Below are positions 1-6,141 of a stretch of DNA of 13,432 bases, one piece after another. The DNA is from Actinomycetota bacterium (GTDB lineage: Bacteria > Actinomycetota > Actinomycetes > Mycobacteriales > Micromonosporaceae). Made by a program: the position numbers and the translations under genes. The stretch's first letter is position 1. Each line of letters starts with the position of its first letter. The notes under the pieces are model-generated. The model saw nothing but the letters and a program-made list of their open reading frames with translations, searched no databases and was not told the DNA's origin. The DNA lies in NCBI GenBank assembly GCA_005885115.1, contig VAXX01000087.1, positions 3,985 to 17,416 on the forward strand, in the 5' to 3' direction.

Positions 1-2
1 AC

Positions 3-86
3 ATCGACCACCTCGCCGACGTCCTCGAACAGCGCGTGCTGCGCCAGATCGAGCGCCGCGGCGGACGCTACTCGGGGATGTTCTGA
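3..86 (+). CDS. 3' end of an unidentified eCIS operon gene (partial)
   Basis: An open frame enters from the left edge and stops at TGA 84-86, giving the last 27 residues of a protein that ends in RRGGRYSGMF. The visible part is charged and probably helical (LADVLEQRVLRQIERR). Its stop lies 13 bases before the next gene's ATG, on the same strand, so it is probably the preceding gene of the injection-system operon. In such operons a small or poorly characterised protein often precedes the LysM gene, but 27 residues are too few to name a family. The frame is supported by its codon pattern (G/C third positions) and by the tight junction. Confidence 0.6.
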   Translation: MDHLADVLEQRVLRQIERRGGRYSGMF

Positions 87-103
87 TGGGTGAGCCAACA
101 TGA
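86..103 (+). other. 5-codon micro-ORF bridging two genes
   Basis: ATG at 86-88 overlaps the upstream TGA (84-86), and the TGA at 101-103 overlaps the ATG of the LysM gene (100-102). It would encode MGEPT. It may only be a chance result of a short spacer, but it would let a terminating ribosome step across the 13-base gap to the LysM start. It also holds GGTGAG (89-94), the likely ribosome binding site of the LysM gene. Confidence 0.25.
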
Positions 104-768
104 GCGGACCGTCCAAGGCGTACCTGCTGCCCGAGCGCGGCGACCCGATCTACTGCCTGTTCAACCCGGCGGAGCTGACGGTCAGCAAGTCGAACTCCTG
201 GCAGGGCGGGCAGAGCAAGGGCCGCAACGCGCCGGAGCAGCGGTTCCAGTCCGGCCAGGCGGCCACCCTGTCGCTGAGCCTGACCTTCGACACCACGCAC
301 GAGGGCAGCGACGTCACCATCCATACGACGAAGCTGCTCAATCTGATGAAGGTCGATCCGGACCTGCCCGGCGGGGACCGGGGACGCAACTCGGCCCGCC
401 CGCCGTGGGTGGAGTTCCACTGGGGCAAGCTGCACTCGTTCCGGGCGGTCATCGAGAAGCTCCAGCTGCGCTACACGTACTTCGCCAGCGACGGGATGCC
501 GTTGCGGGCCAAGGTGGACCTGTCCCTCAAGCAGTGGAAGGACGAGGCCGAGCTGCCGCTGCAGAACCCGACCTCGTCCACGCCGATGGTGCACAGCGTG
601 CATACGCTGCTGCCGGGGGAGACGCTGGACCGGGTGGCGGCGGCCCACTACCAGGACCCGAACCGGTGGCGGCTGATCGCCGAGGCGAACGGCATCGTCG
701 ACCCGCTCGACATCGCTCCCGGTACCGCGTTGATCCTGCCCGAACCCGGGGTACGGCACCGTGCCTGA
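100..768 (+). CDS. CIS tube-domain/LysM baseplate protein (Afp7-like)
   Basis: This 222-residue protein has the two-part layout of Afp7/Pvc7-type eCIS proteins. The N-terminal part (about 1-155) matches the CIS tube protein N-terminal domain by recognisable stretches such as YCLFNPAELTVSKSNSW, TFDTTHEGSDV and LHSFRAVIEKLQL. The C-terminal part (about 166-214) is a LysM domain with HTLLPGETLDRVA, a central ANG and APGTALILP. In the family this protein joins the inner tube to the baseplate hub, and its LysM end is thought to be structural, as in phage gp53-like proteins, rather than for free peptidoglycan binding. The ATG at 100 is chosen for GGTGAG (89-94) and overlap with the preceding micro-ORF. 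Its stop overlaps the VgrG start by 8 bases, so the two are likely translationally coupled. The length looks complete. Confidence 0.92.
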   Translation: MSGPSKAYLLPERGDPIYCLFNPAELTVSKSNSWQGGQSKGRNAPEQRFQSGQAATLSLSLTFDTTHEGSDVTIHTTKLLNLMKVDPDLPGGDRGRNSARPPWVEFHWGKLHSFRAVIEKLQLRYTYFASDGMPLRAKVDLSLKQWKDEAELPLQNPTSSTPMVHSVHTLLPGETLDRVAAAHYQDPNRWRLIAEANGIVDPLDIAPGTALILPEPGVRHRA

Positions 769-849
769 ACAGCGCCGCCTCGACGCGGCCGTGATCACGG
801 TCGACGGCACCGCCATGTCGGCCGCGCTGTACGGGCGGATGATGCTGGT

Positions 850-942
850 CTCCACCGATGTCTTCATCGACGGCCAGCCGGCCGCGACCGCGACCAGCGT
901 CGCCCAGAACGCCCCGCCGCACCTGCCGCCGCCGGGCACCTC
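850..942 (+). repeat. PAAR-core copy inside the VgrG gene (copy 1 of 2)
   Basis: These 93 bases match 2415-2507 in the PAAR gene at 92 of 93 positions. The only difference is G869 against A2434, giving Asp instead of Asn. Flanking bases differ at once on both sides (T849/C2414, C943/G2508). The copy sits in the same codon phase in both genes, so VgrG residues 31-61 read as PAAR sequence (TDVFIDGQPAATATSV... to PPPGTS). The family normally has strand-forming hub residues here, so the copy replaced rather than extended the domain (inference). Confidence 0.95.
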
Positions 943-1949
943 CGGCCGGCACGAGCTGGTCGTCACCGGCCTGGACCTGACCCACCGCCTGGCCCGCGGT
1001 CCGAAGACGCGTACGTTCCTGCGGATGACCGAGTCCGACATCGCCTCCCGGATCGCCGGAGAGTACGGCCTGGACACCGACATCGACGCGGTATCGGAGG
1101 CGCGCGAGTACGTGCTGCAGGCCGGCGAGACCGACTACGCCTTCCTCAAGCGGATCGCCGGCCGGATCGGGTACGACCTGTGGATCGCCGAGCGGACGTT
1201 CTTCTTCAAGCGCAAGGCGGAGGGGCGCAGCAAGCCGTACACGGTCAAGTGGGGGGAGAACCTGACCCGGTTCTCGGTCCGGTTCGCCTCCTCCGAGCAC
1301 TGCGACGAGGTCGTGGTGAAGGCGTGGAACCCGCTGGACAAGACCGCGATCACCGGGCGGTCGAGCAGCGGTGACCCGGGTACCGACGCGCCCGCCGCCG
1401 ACGAGATGGCCGCCGCCGCGCGGCACGCGTTCGGCCGGATCACCCGGTCCACCGGACAGTTCCCGGCCAGCAGCCCGACCGAGGCCGACGCGCTGGCGGA
1501 CTCGTTGATTCTCAAGGCTTCCGGCGGTGCCGTCGTGTTGCGGGGCGAGGCCAACGGCAACCCGTGGCTGGGCGCTGGCGCGGACGTGTCCGTGGAACGG
1601 GTCGGCCGGCGGCTGGCCGGAAAGTACCGGGTCACCAGCGTCGAGCACGTGTACGGGGCGGACCGCCCGTACGTGACCCGGTTCGTCTGCGGCGGCAAGG
1701 AGGCGGCCGACATGGCCGACCTGCTCCGCGGCGCCGCATCCACCCCGGGCGGCCTCATCGTCGGCCTGGTCACCAACAACGACGACCCCGAGCACCTGGG
1801 CCGGGTCAAGGTGCGCTTCCCGACCCTGTCGGACTCCGACGAGAGTACGTGGGCCCGGGTGGCCACCCTCGGGGCCGGCCCGTCCCGGGGGATGCAGTGG
1901 CTGCCCGAAGTCGGCGACGAGGTCCTGGTCGGGTTCGAGCTCGAGCCGC

Positions 1950-2267
1950 AAGGACAAGCCGCCGCAGCCGGACGACGCGGTCAAGGGCGGGCAGACCACG
2001 GTACGGGTGCTGGCCAGCCGGAAGAACCACCGGCTCGTCCTCACCGACGATCCCACGAGCGCGGTGGACCTGAGCCTCGGCGACACCTCGACCGCGTTAC
2101 ATCTGGAGAAGGACGAGTCCCGGCTGACCGGCGAGCAGAAGCTGACCGTCACCGCGGCGACCATCGAACTGAAGGCGACCCAGAAGCTGGTCATCGACGC
2201 GCCGTCGGTCGAGATCACCGCCAAGTCCGAGCTCAAGCTCGCCGGCAAGCCGATCCGGCTCAACTGA
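1950..2267 (+). pseudogene. C-terminal spike segment of VgrG in the shifted frame
   Basis: This 105-residue stretch begins KDKPPQPDDAVKGGQTTVRV. It holds RKNHRLVLTDD, the usual transition after the OB-fold, and then repeating short strands (LTVTAATIEL, LVIDAPSVEITAKSELKLAGK) typical of the triple-stranded beta-helix of gp5/VgrG spikes, ending KPIRLN. It is in a different frame from the gene's 5' part. A GTG at 2007 could in principle start an 86-residue fragment, but I see no convincing binding site for it. The most economical reading is that it is the displaced 3' end of the 761 gene. The PAAR start follows 13 bases after its stop. Confidence 0.85.
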
Positions 2268-2280
2268 CAGGGGTACGAGG

Positions 2281-2679
2281 ATGCCGCAACCCGCTGCCCG
2301 GCAGGGCGATCCCGTGGTCGGGACGGATACCCACATCCTGCTCGTACCCTCGCCGGGTGGGCCGGTACCGACGCCGACGCCGCTGCCGTTCTCGGGGCAG
2401 CTCGCCTCCGGTACCTCCACCGATGTCTTCATCAACGGCCAGCCGGCCGCGACCGCGACCAGCGTCGCCCAGAACGCCCCGCCGCACCTGCCGCCGCCGG
2501 GCACCTCGTTCAGCAAGCCGCCGACCAACCTGGGCCGGGTGCTGACCGGCTCGCCGACCGTGCTGGTCAACGGCAAGCAGCTGGCCCGGGTCGGCGACCC
2601 GGTGGCCACCTGCAACGACCCCGCGGACGCGCCGACCTCGTCGATCACCGCCGGCTCCCCGGATGTGCTGATCGCATGA
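2281..2679 (+). CDS. PAAR-domain spike-tip protein
   Basis: The 132-residue protein is of the eCIS PAAR type that caps the VgrG spike and sharpens it for membrane piercing. It starts MPQPAARQGDPVVGTDTHIL and has the repeated PAAR strand pattern (TDVFINGQPAA, PTVLVNGKQLARVGDP, SPDVLIA). Candidate metal ligands are His18, His69 and Cys111, in keeping with the His/Cys zinc site of PAAR folds. A Pro-rich loop (PSPGGPVPTPTPLP, about 23-36) is usual in this eCIS subgroup. The length looks complete. CAGGGG (2268-2273) gives a good binding site for ATG 2281. Its stop overlaps the ATG of a 14-codon micro-ORF (ATGA, 2676-2679). Its core is duplicated inside the VgrG gene. Confidence 0.9.
   Translation: MPQPAARQGDPVVGTDTHILLVPSPGGPVPTPTPLPFSGQLASGTSTDVFINGQPAATATSVAQNAPPHLPPPGTSFSKPPTNLGRVLTGSPTVLVNGKQLARVGDPVATCNDPADAPTSSITAGSPDVLIA
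2415..2507 (+). repeat. PAAR-core segment duplicated in VgrG (copy 2, probable source)
   Basis: This stretch is native to the PAAR gene, where it continues the fold smoothly on both sides, so it is the likely donor of the copy at 850-942. The 1.5-kb spacing and the same orientation make it a direct repeat. Recombination between the copies could delete the DNA between them. Confidence 0.93.
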
Positions 2680-2720
2680 CCAGCGACGACGCGCTCTCCT
2701 CCGGGGAGGAGCAGAGATGA
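2676..2720 (+). other. 14-codon micro-ORF bridging PAAR and gp25 genes
   Basis: ATG 2676-2678 overlaps the PAAR stop (ATGA) and TGA 2718-2720 overlaps the gp25 ATG (ATGA). The peptide would be MTSDDALSSGEEQR. It is not a recognisable protein. Its likely value is to carry ribosomes over the 37-base gap into gp25 and through the hairpin at 2696-2711. It could equally be chance. Confidence 0.3.
2696..2711 (+). promoter_or_regulatory. Inverted repeat masking the gp25 ribosome binding site
   Basis: CTCCTCC (2696-2702), GG, GGAGGAG (2705-2711) form a perfect 7-base inverted repeat; physically a 6-bp stem with a 4-base loop is more likely. The right arm is the strong Shine-Dalgarno sequence of gp25, five bases before its ATG (2717). 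In RNA the site would be paired with the left arm until a ribosome arriving from the PAAR gene or the micro-ORF opens it. This is a classic layout for translational coupling, here inferred only from sequence. Confidence 0.5.
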
Positions 2721-3118
2721 CCGATCTGATCGGTTCGGGGTGGAGCTTCCCGGTGCGGTTGACGCCCGGGGGTAGCGTGCGGCTGGTCAGTGGTGCGGAG
2801 GAGATCGAGGCGGCGGTACGGATGATCCTCACCACGGCACCGGGGGAGCGGGTGATGCGCCCGGACTTCGGCTGCGCCATGTGGGAACAGGTCTTCGCGC
2901 CGGTCAACCCGAACACGCTGGGCCTGATCGAGCAGAGCGTCCGGGAGGCGCTGGCCCGGTGGGAGCCGCGGATCTCGCTGGACTCGGTGGCCGCGGTCCC
3001 CGACGAGGACAACGCGGTGGTACGCATCCAGATCGAGTACCACGTCCGGGCCACCAACGACCACCGCAACCTGGTGTTCCCGTTCTACGTGATCCCGCAC
3101 GAGGAGCCGAGTCCGTGA
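2717..3118 (+). CDS. gp25-like baseplate wedge protein (GPW/gp25 family)
   Basis: This 133-residue protein belongs to the gp25/lysozyme-related baseplate wedge family, which starts sheath assembly at the baseplate in phages, T6SS and eCIS. Diagnostic features are the start LIGSGWSFPVRL, the helix ending in ILTTAPGERVMRPDFGC (family core TxxGxRxxxPxFG, about residues 38-54), and the later helix plus strands NPNTLGLIEQSVREALARWEPRI and VVRIQIEYHVRATN. The length is normal for the family. ATG 2717 is set by GGGGAGGAG (2703-2711). The next large gene starts 76 bases on, with a repeat-rich spacer between. Confidence 0.95.
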   Translation: MTDLIGSGWSFPVRLTPGGSVRLVSGAEEIEAAVRMILTTAPGERVMRPDFGCAMWEQVFAPVNPNTLGLIEQSVREALARWEPRISLDSVAAVPDEDNAVVRIQIEYHVRATNDHRNLVFPFYVIPHEEPSP

Positions 3119-3198
3119 GCGAGCGTCAGCGAGCGAACCATGAACCCAGTGCCCTCGTGCCTCACGACGGCACCGAGCGAAGCGAGGCGCCGGCGTGA
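3115..3198 (+). repeat. Repeat-rich spacer with GAGCGA motifs and a bridging micro-ORF
   Basis: The spacer between gp25 and the baseplate J gene has GTGAGCGAGCGTCAGCGAGC at its left end and CGAGCGAAGCGAGGC at its right. GAGCGA/GCGAGC motifs of this sort recur at gene borders in Micromonosporaceae and related actinomycetes (general recollection). A GTG at 3115 overlapping the gp25 stop opens a 27-codon frame (MSERQRANHE...) whose TGA (3196-3198) overlaps the GTG of the next gene. The peptide is Ser/Glu/Arg-rich, as expected from the repeat. I take it as a junction element that may couple translation, not as a functional protein. Confidence 0.5.
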
Positions 3199-5156
3199 GC
3201 TTGCCCGCACCGAACCTGGACGACCGGCGCTTCCAGGACATCGTCGACGAGGCGAAGCGGCGGATCACCCGGTACTGTCCAGAGTGGACAGACCACAATG
3301 TCTCCGACCCCGGCGTCGCGCTGATCGAGCTGTTCGCCTGGATGACCGAGATGATCCTGTACCGGGTCAACCAGGTCCCCGACCGGCTGTACGTGAAGTT
3401 CCTCGAACTGGTCGGCGTCGAGCTGTTCTCCGCCTCCCCGGCGCGTACCGACCTGCTGTTCACCCTCGCCGCGCCACCGGTCGAGCCGGTCCGGGTACCG
3501 TCGGGCACCCAGGTCGGCACCGAACGCGGGGAGGGCGAGGACCAGATCGTCTTCATGACCGACGAGGACCTGCAGCTCGTCCAGCCGGAGCTGACCGCCT
3601 GCCTGACCCGCAGCGCCGCCCGGTACGAGGACCACACCGAGGACCTGCGGCTGGACGGTTCGGTGGTGTCCTGCTTCCCGTCGCTGCGCCCCGGCGACGC
3701 CCTGTACCTGGGCTTCGCGAACGGCCTCGCCGGCAACCTGGTCCGGCTCAGCGTCAACGTGAGCGGCGTGGACGCGCCCGGGATCGACCCGAGCCGGCCG
3801 CCCCGGGTGTGGCAGAGCTGGGACGGGGCAGACTGGCGGGAGGCGCGGATCCTCGCCGATACCAGCGAGGGCTTCAACTCCTCCGGCGAGGTGACCCTGC
3901 TGCTGGCCCGCCGGCACGAGCCGCTGGCGATCGGCGCGGTACGGGCGCACTGGGTGCGCTGCAAGCTCGTGGACACGGTACCGGGGCAGCCGCCGTACCA
4001 CGTCTCCCCGCAGATCGAGTCGGTCGTACCGACCGGGCTCGGTGGCGCGGTCGCCGCGCACCACGCCGAGCCCGCGCCCGAGGAGTTGCTGGGTACCAGC
4101 ACCGGCCGGCCCGGTCAGGTGTTCCAGGTACGCCGGGCACCGGTGCTGGCCCGCCGCCCGGGCGAGACGGTCCGGGTGGTACCACCGCGCCGCGAACCCC
4201 AGCGCGAGCCGGAGTCCTCGGTGTGGACCGAGGTCGCCGACTTCGCCGACGCGCGCCCCGACGACCGGGTGTTCACCTGGTCCGGGGCGACCGGCGAGAT
4301 CCGGTTCGGTCCGGCCCTGACCGGGCGGGACGGCCGGGTCCGCCAGTACGGCGCGGTACCCGACGAGGACGCGCAGATCTACGTCAGCGGGTACCGGTAC
4401 GGCGGCGGGCGGCGCGGCAACGTCGGCGCCGGGAAGCTGTCCATCCTGCTCACCGCGATCCCGTCGGTGGACTCGGTACGCAACCTCGACCCGGCCACCG
4501 GCGGCGTGGACGCGGAGTCGGTGGAGAACGCGAAGGTCCGCGGCCCGTTGTACCTGCGCGGCGGCCACCGGGCGGTGACCGCGGGCGACTTCGAGCGGCT
4601 GACCCTGGAGGCCGCCCCGGGCGTGGCGCGGGCCCGGTGCCTGCCGCCGGACAGCCCCGGGGCACCGGTACGGCTGATGGTCGTACCCCGGGTGGACATC
4701 CCGCCGGAGGAGCTGAAGCTGGAGCACCTCGCGCTGTCCGACGGGTTGGAGCGCCAGATCAAGGGGTTCCTCGACGAGCGGCGGCTGCTCACCACCCGGG
4801 TGCTGACGGATGTGCCGTCGTACCAGGGCATCACGGTGACCGCCGAGGTGCATGCCGCCGCGACGGTACGCGCGGAGAAGGTCCGTACCGAGGCCGAGTC
4901 CGCCCTGTACCGGTTCATCAACCCGATCACCGGCGGACCCGACGGGCAGGGCTGGCCCTTCGATCTGGACCTGTCCATCGGCGACGTGTTCTCGGTCCTG
5001 CGCGCCGTCCCGGGCGTCCTGCGCGCGGAGACCGTGCACATCTTCCTCGCCGACCTGAAGGGCGACATCGCTCCGGAGGAGGCCCGGCAACGGGTACGCC
5101 TGTCCAGCGAGGCGCTGTTCATGTCGGTACGCCACCGGGTGGTGGTACGGCAGTGA
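3195..5156 (+). CDS. Putative baseplate assembly protein J (Afp11/gpJ-like)
   Basis: The 653-residue protein opens with LPAPNLDDRRFQDIVDEAKRRI and EWTDHNVSDPGVALIELFAW, the hallmark start of eCIS baseplate assembly proteins. DRVFTWSGATGEIRFG and GYRYGGGRRGNVGAG (about 363-420) follow, with the baseplate J core after them (ATGGVDAESVENAKVRGP, GHRAVTAGDFERL, about 433-475). The C-terminal part (DVPSYQGITVTAEVHA, SIGDVFSVL) is also typical. It is a large wedge component linking hub and periphery; size and motifs look intact. GTG 3195 is chosen because the family starts at this point and GCGAGG (3182-3187) lies upstream, although that is a modest binding site. Its stop overlaps the next start as GTGA. 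Confidence 0.95.
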   Translation: MSLPAPNLDDRRFQDIVDEAKRRITRYCPEWTDHNVSDPGVALIELFAWMTEMILYRVNQVPDRLYVKFLELVGVELFSASPARTDLLFTLAAPPVEPVRVPSGTQVGTERGEGEDQIVFMTDEDLQLVQPELTACLTRSAARYEDHTEDLRLDGSVVSCFPSLRPGDALYLGFANGLAGNLVRLSVNVSGVDAPGIDPSRPPRVWQSWDGADWREARILADTSEGFNSSGEVTLLLARRHEPLAIGAVRAHWVRCKLVDTVPGQPPYHVSPQIESVVPTGLGGAVAAHHAEPAPEELLGTSTGRPGQVFQVRRAPVLARRPGETVRVVPPRREPQREPESSVWTEVADFADARPDDRVFTWSGATGEIRFGPALTGRDGRVRQYGAVPDEDAQIYVSGYRYGGGRRGNVGAGKLSILLTAIPSVDSVRNLDPATGGVDAESVENAKVRGPLYLRGGHRAVTAGDFERLTLEAAPGVARARCLPPDSPGAPVRLMVVPRVDIPPEELKLEHLALSDGLERQIKGFLDERRLLTTRVLTDVPSYQGITVTAEVHAAATVRAEKVRTEAESALYRFINPITGGPDGQGWPFDLDLSIGDVFSVLRAVPGVLRAETVHIFLADLKGDIAPEEARQRVRLSSEALFMSVRHRVVVRQ

Positions 5157-5671
5157 CCGACTGGTTGGTGAAGCAGCTTCCCCAGGCGATGGCGCGGGAC
5201 CAGGTGGTGGTCGGGTTCGTCCAGGCCTGCGGGGAGGTGGCCGACGGGCTGCGGGACCGGGTGACGACCGTCGAGCACGAACTGGACGTGGACCTCGCGC
5301 GCCCGGAGATGCTCAGCTACCTGGCGTCCTGGCTGGGCGTGGAGCTGGAGACGATCGCCTCGCCGGACGAGCCGGGCGCTCGTGATGCCCAGCGCCGGCT
5401 GATCCGCGCGGTCGGTCAGGTGATCGGCTGGCGGGGTACCCGCCGTGGCGTGGAGACGCTGCTGGAGGCGCTGACCGGGGCCCGGGCCGACGTCAGCGAC
5501 TCCGGCGGGATCTTCGGCCGCGACGACCCGGTTCCGCCGGCGGACAACCTCGTACGGGTGTCGCTGACCCATACCGGCGGGCTGTCCGAGCAGCAGATAC
5601 TGGCGTTCCTCGCCGGTGAGCTGCCGGTCGGTACCCGGGTGGAGCTGCACGTCCGGTCCGGTGCCCGATGA
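5153..5671 (+). CDS. Phage tail protein (TIGR02242 / P2 gpI-like, Afp12-like)
   Basis: From GTG 5153 the frame gives 172 residues beginning MTDWLVKQLPQAMARD. It belongs to the TIGR02242/tail protein I group that completes the baseplate wedge with the J protein. Visible family features are ARPEMLSYLASWLGVELE, the QRRLIRAVGQVIGWRGTRRGVETLLEALTG helix pair (about 83-113), DSGGIFGRDDPVPP, and the final HTGGLSEQQILAFLAGELPVGTRVELHV. The open frame extends far upstream, but that part only shadows the J gene. The GTGA overlap with the J stop and the family start set 5153. Its stop overlaps the next gene (ATGA, 5668-5671). Confidence 0.92.
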   Translation: MTDWLVKQLPQAMARDQVVVGFVQACGEVADGLRDRVTTVEHELDVDLARPEMLSYLASWLGVELETIASPDEPGARDAQRRLIRAVGQVIGWRGTRRGVETLLEALTGARADVSDSGGIFGRDDPVPPADNLVRVSLTHTGGLSEQQILAFLAGELPVGTRVELHVRSGAR

Positions 5672-6141
5672 CCGTGTACGGCGGCGCGGGCCTGGTGACC
5701 TGCCCGGACTGCGGGCGCCCGGTCCCGGCGGGGGACACCAAGTTGTGCCGCTACTGCGGGTACCCGCTGATGTTCGAATCGGCCGCCCGCGCCGATGCCT
5801 CGCCGGCCGGGGTCCTGCGCAAGCCCGACAGCGTCGACCGCACCCGCGACCCCGAGACCGGGCTGCTCGGCGGGCCGCCGCAGGTGGTCGCGCCGCAGCA
5901 GGCCCTCGGCCCGCACTGCCCGTCGTGCGGTCACCGCAGCGCGGCCCGCCGGGTCCGGTGCGAGGTCTGCGCGACCGAGCTGTGGCCGGGCGCGGCCTCG
6001 CCGGTACGCCGGCCGCCGTGGCCCGGCCCGGCCACTCCCACGGTCCGGCGCCGCCGGGTCAGCCTCACCACCCTCGCGCTGATCTGCGCGGTGGTGATCG
6101 CGGTCGCCGCCGTCTATCTCCTGGCCTACGCGCTGGCCTAG
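5668..6141 (+). CDS. Double zinc-ribbon protein with C-terminal membrane helix
   Basis: The 157-residue product has two CxxC...CxxC zinc ribbons: Cys12/15/27/30 (TCPDCG, CRYCG) and Cys84/87/98/101 (HCPSCG, CEVC). A Pro/Ala-rich stretch leads to RRRR (127-130) and one hydrophobic helix (about 131-156, LTTLALICAVVIAVAAVYLL) that ends the protein. This is a tail-anchored layout with the ribbons in the cytoplasm. Such ribbons usually mediate protein contacts; the partner is unknown. As the last gene of the + strand operon, coupled to the tail protein by ATGA, it is a candidate link between the baseplate and the membrane (inference). Its TAG shares bases with the convergent gene's stop. Confidence 0.88.
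   Translation: MTVYGGAGLVTCPDCGRPVPAGDTKLCRYCGYPLMFESAARADASPAGVLRKPDSVDRTRDPETGLLGGPPQVVAPQQALGPHCPSCGHRSAARRVRCEVCATELWPGAASPVRRPPWPGPATPTVRRRRVSLTTLALICAVVIAVAAVYLLAYALA
6138..6141. other. Shared stop codons of convergent operons (CTAG)
   Basis: TAG at 6139-6141 ends the + strand zinc-ribbon gene and TAG read from 6140 to 6138 ends the - strand gene, so the two genes overlap tail to tail by 4 bases inside the palindrome CCTAGG (6137-6142). There is no intergenic space for a dedicated terminator and I see no strong hairpin with a T-run on either side. Confidence 0.9.

Larger units (their letters stand above)
761..2267 (+). pseudogene. VgrG-like hub/spike gene (gp27+gp5 type), rearranged and frameshifted
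   Basis: In an eCIS this protein forms the central hub and spike below the tube and carries the PAAR tip. From GTG 761, residues 1-30 look like a normal hub start (VITVDGTAMSAALYGRMML). Residues 31-61 are a copy of the PAAR protein core. Hub homology resumes at GRHELVVTGLDLTHRLARG and runs to about residue 310. An OB-fold (gp5/phage base V) follows from about 330 (GLIVGLVTNNDDPEHLGRVKV) to GDEVLVGFEL. After 1942 the expected continuation (GDxRRPYVLGxLWNG-like) is absent. The family sequence returns only in another frame from about 1950 (KDKPPQPDDAVKGG) and runs through the spike beta-helix to TGA 2265-2267. As written, the start frame would read on out of frame to about 2545. With two lesions the gene is broken, or it is misassembled. 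Restoring the frame needs 2 (mod 3) added bases, which fits loss of roughly 47 or 50. The family assignment is firm; functionality is doubtful. Confidence 0.85.

Noticed and set aside
527..2263. Long open frame on the - strand across the LysM and VgrG genes
   Set aside because: It is opposite well-identified genes and has the Arg/Gly/Pro-rich makeup of high-GC shadow frames; no family recognised.
1950..2545. Continuation of the 761 reading frame beyond about 1948 as real protein
   Set aside because: The product becomes Arg/Pro/Gly-rich low-complexity sequence antisense in character to known folds, while the spike and PAAR sequences are recognisable in the other frame; it is out-of-frame read-through.
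3162..5135. Long - strand open frame opposite the baseplate J gene
   Set aside because: Stop codons are rare in all frames at this GC; the product has no motif and the + strand J protein explains the region fully.
3140..5152. Upstream part of the long frame ending at 5671 as an N-terminal extension of the tail protein
   Set aside because: It overlaps the whole J gene in another frame; the family start MTDWLV at GTG 5153 with GTGA overlap is the real start.
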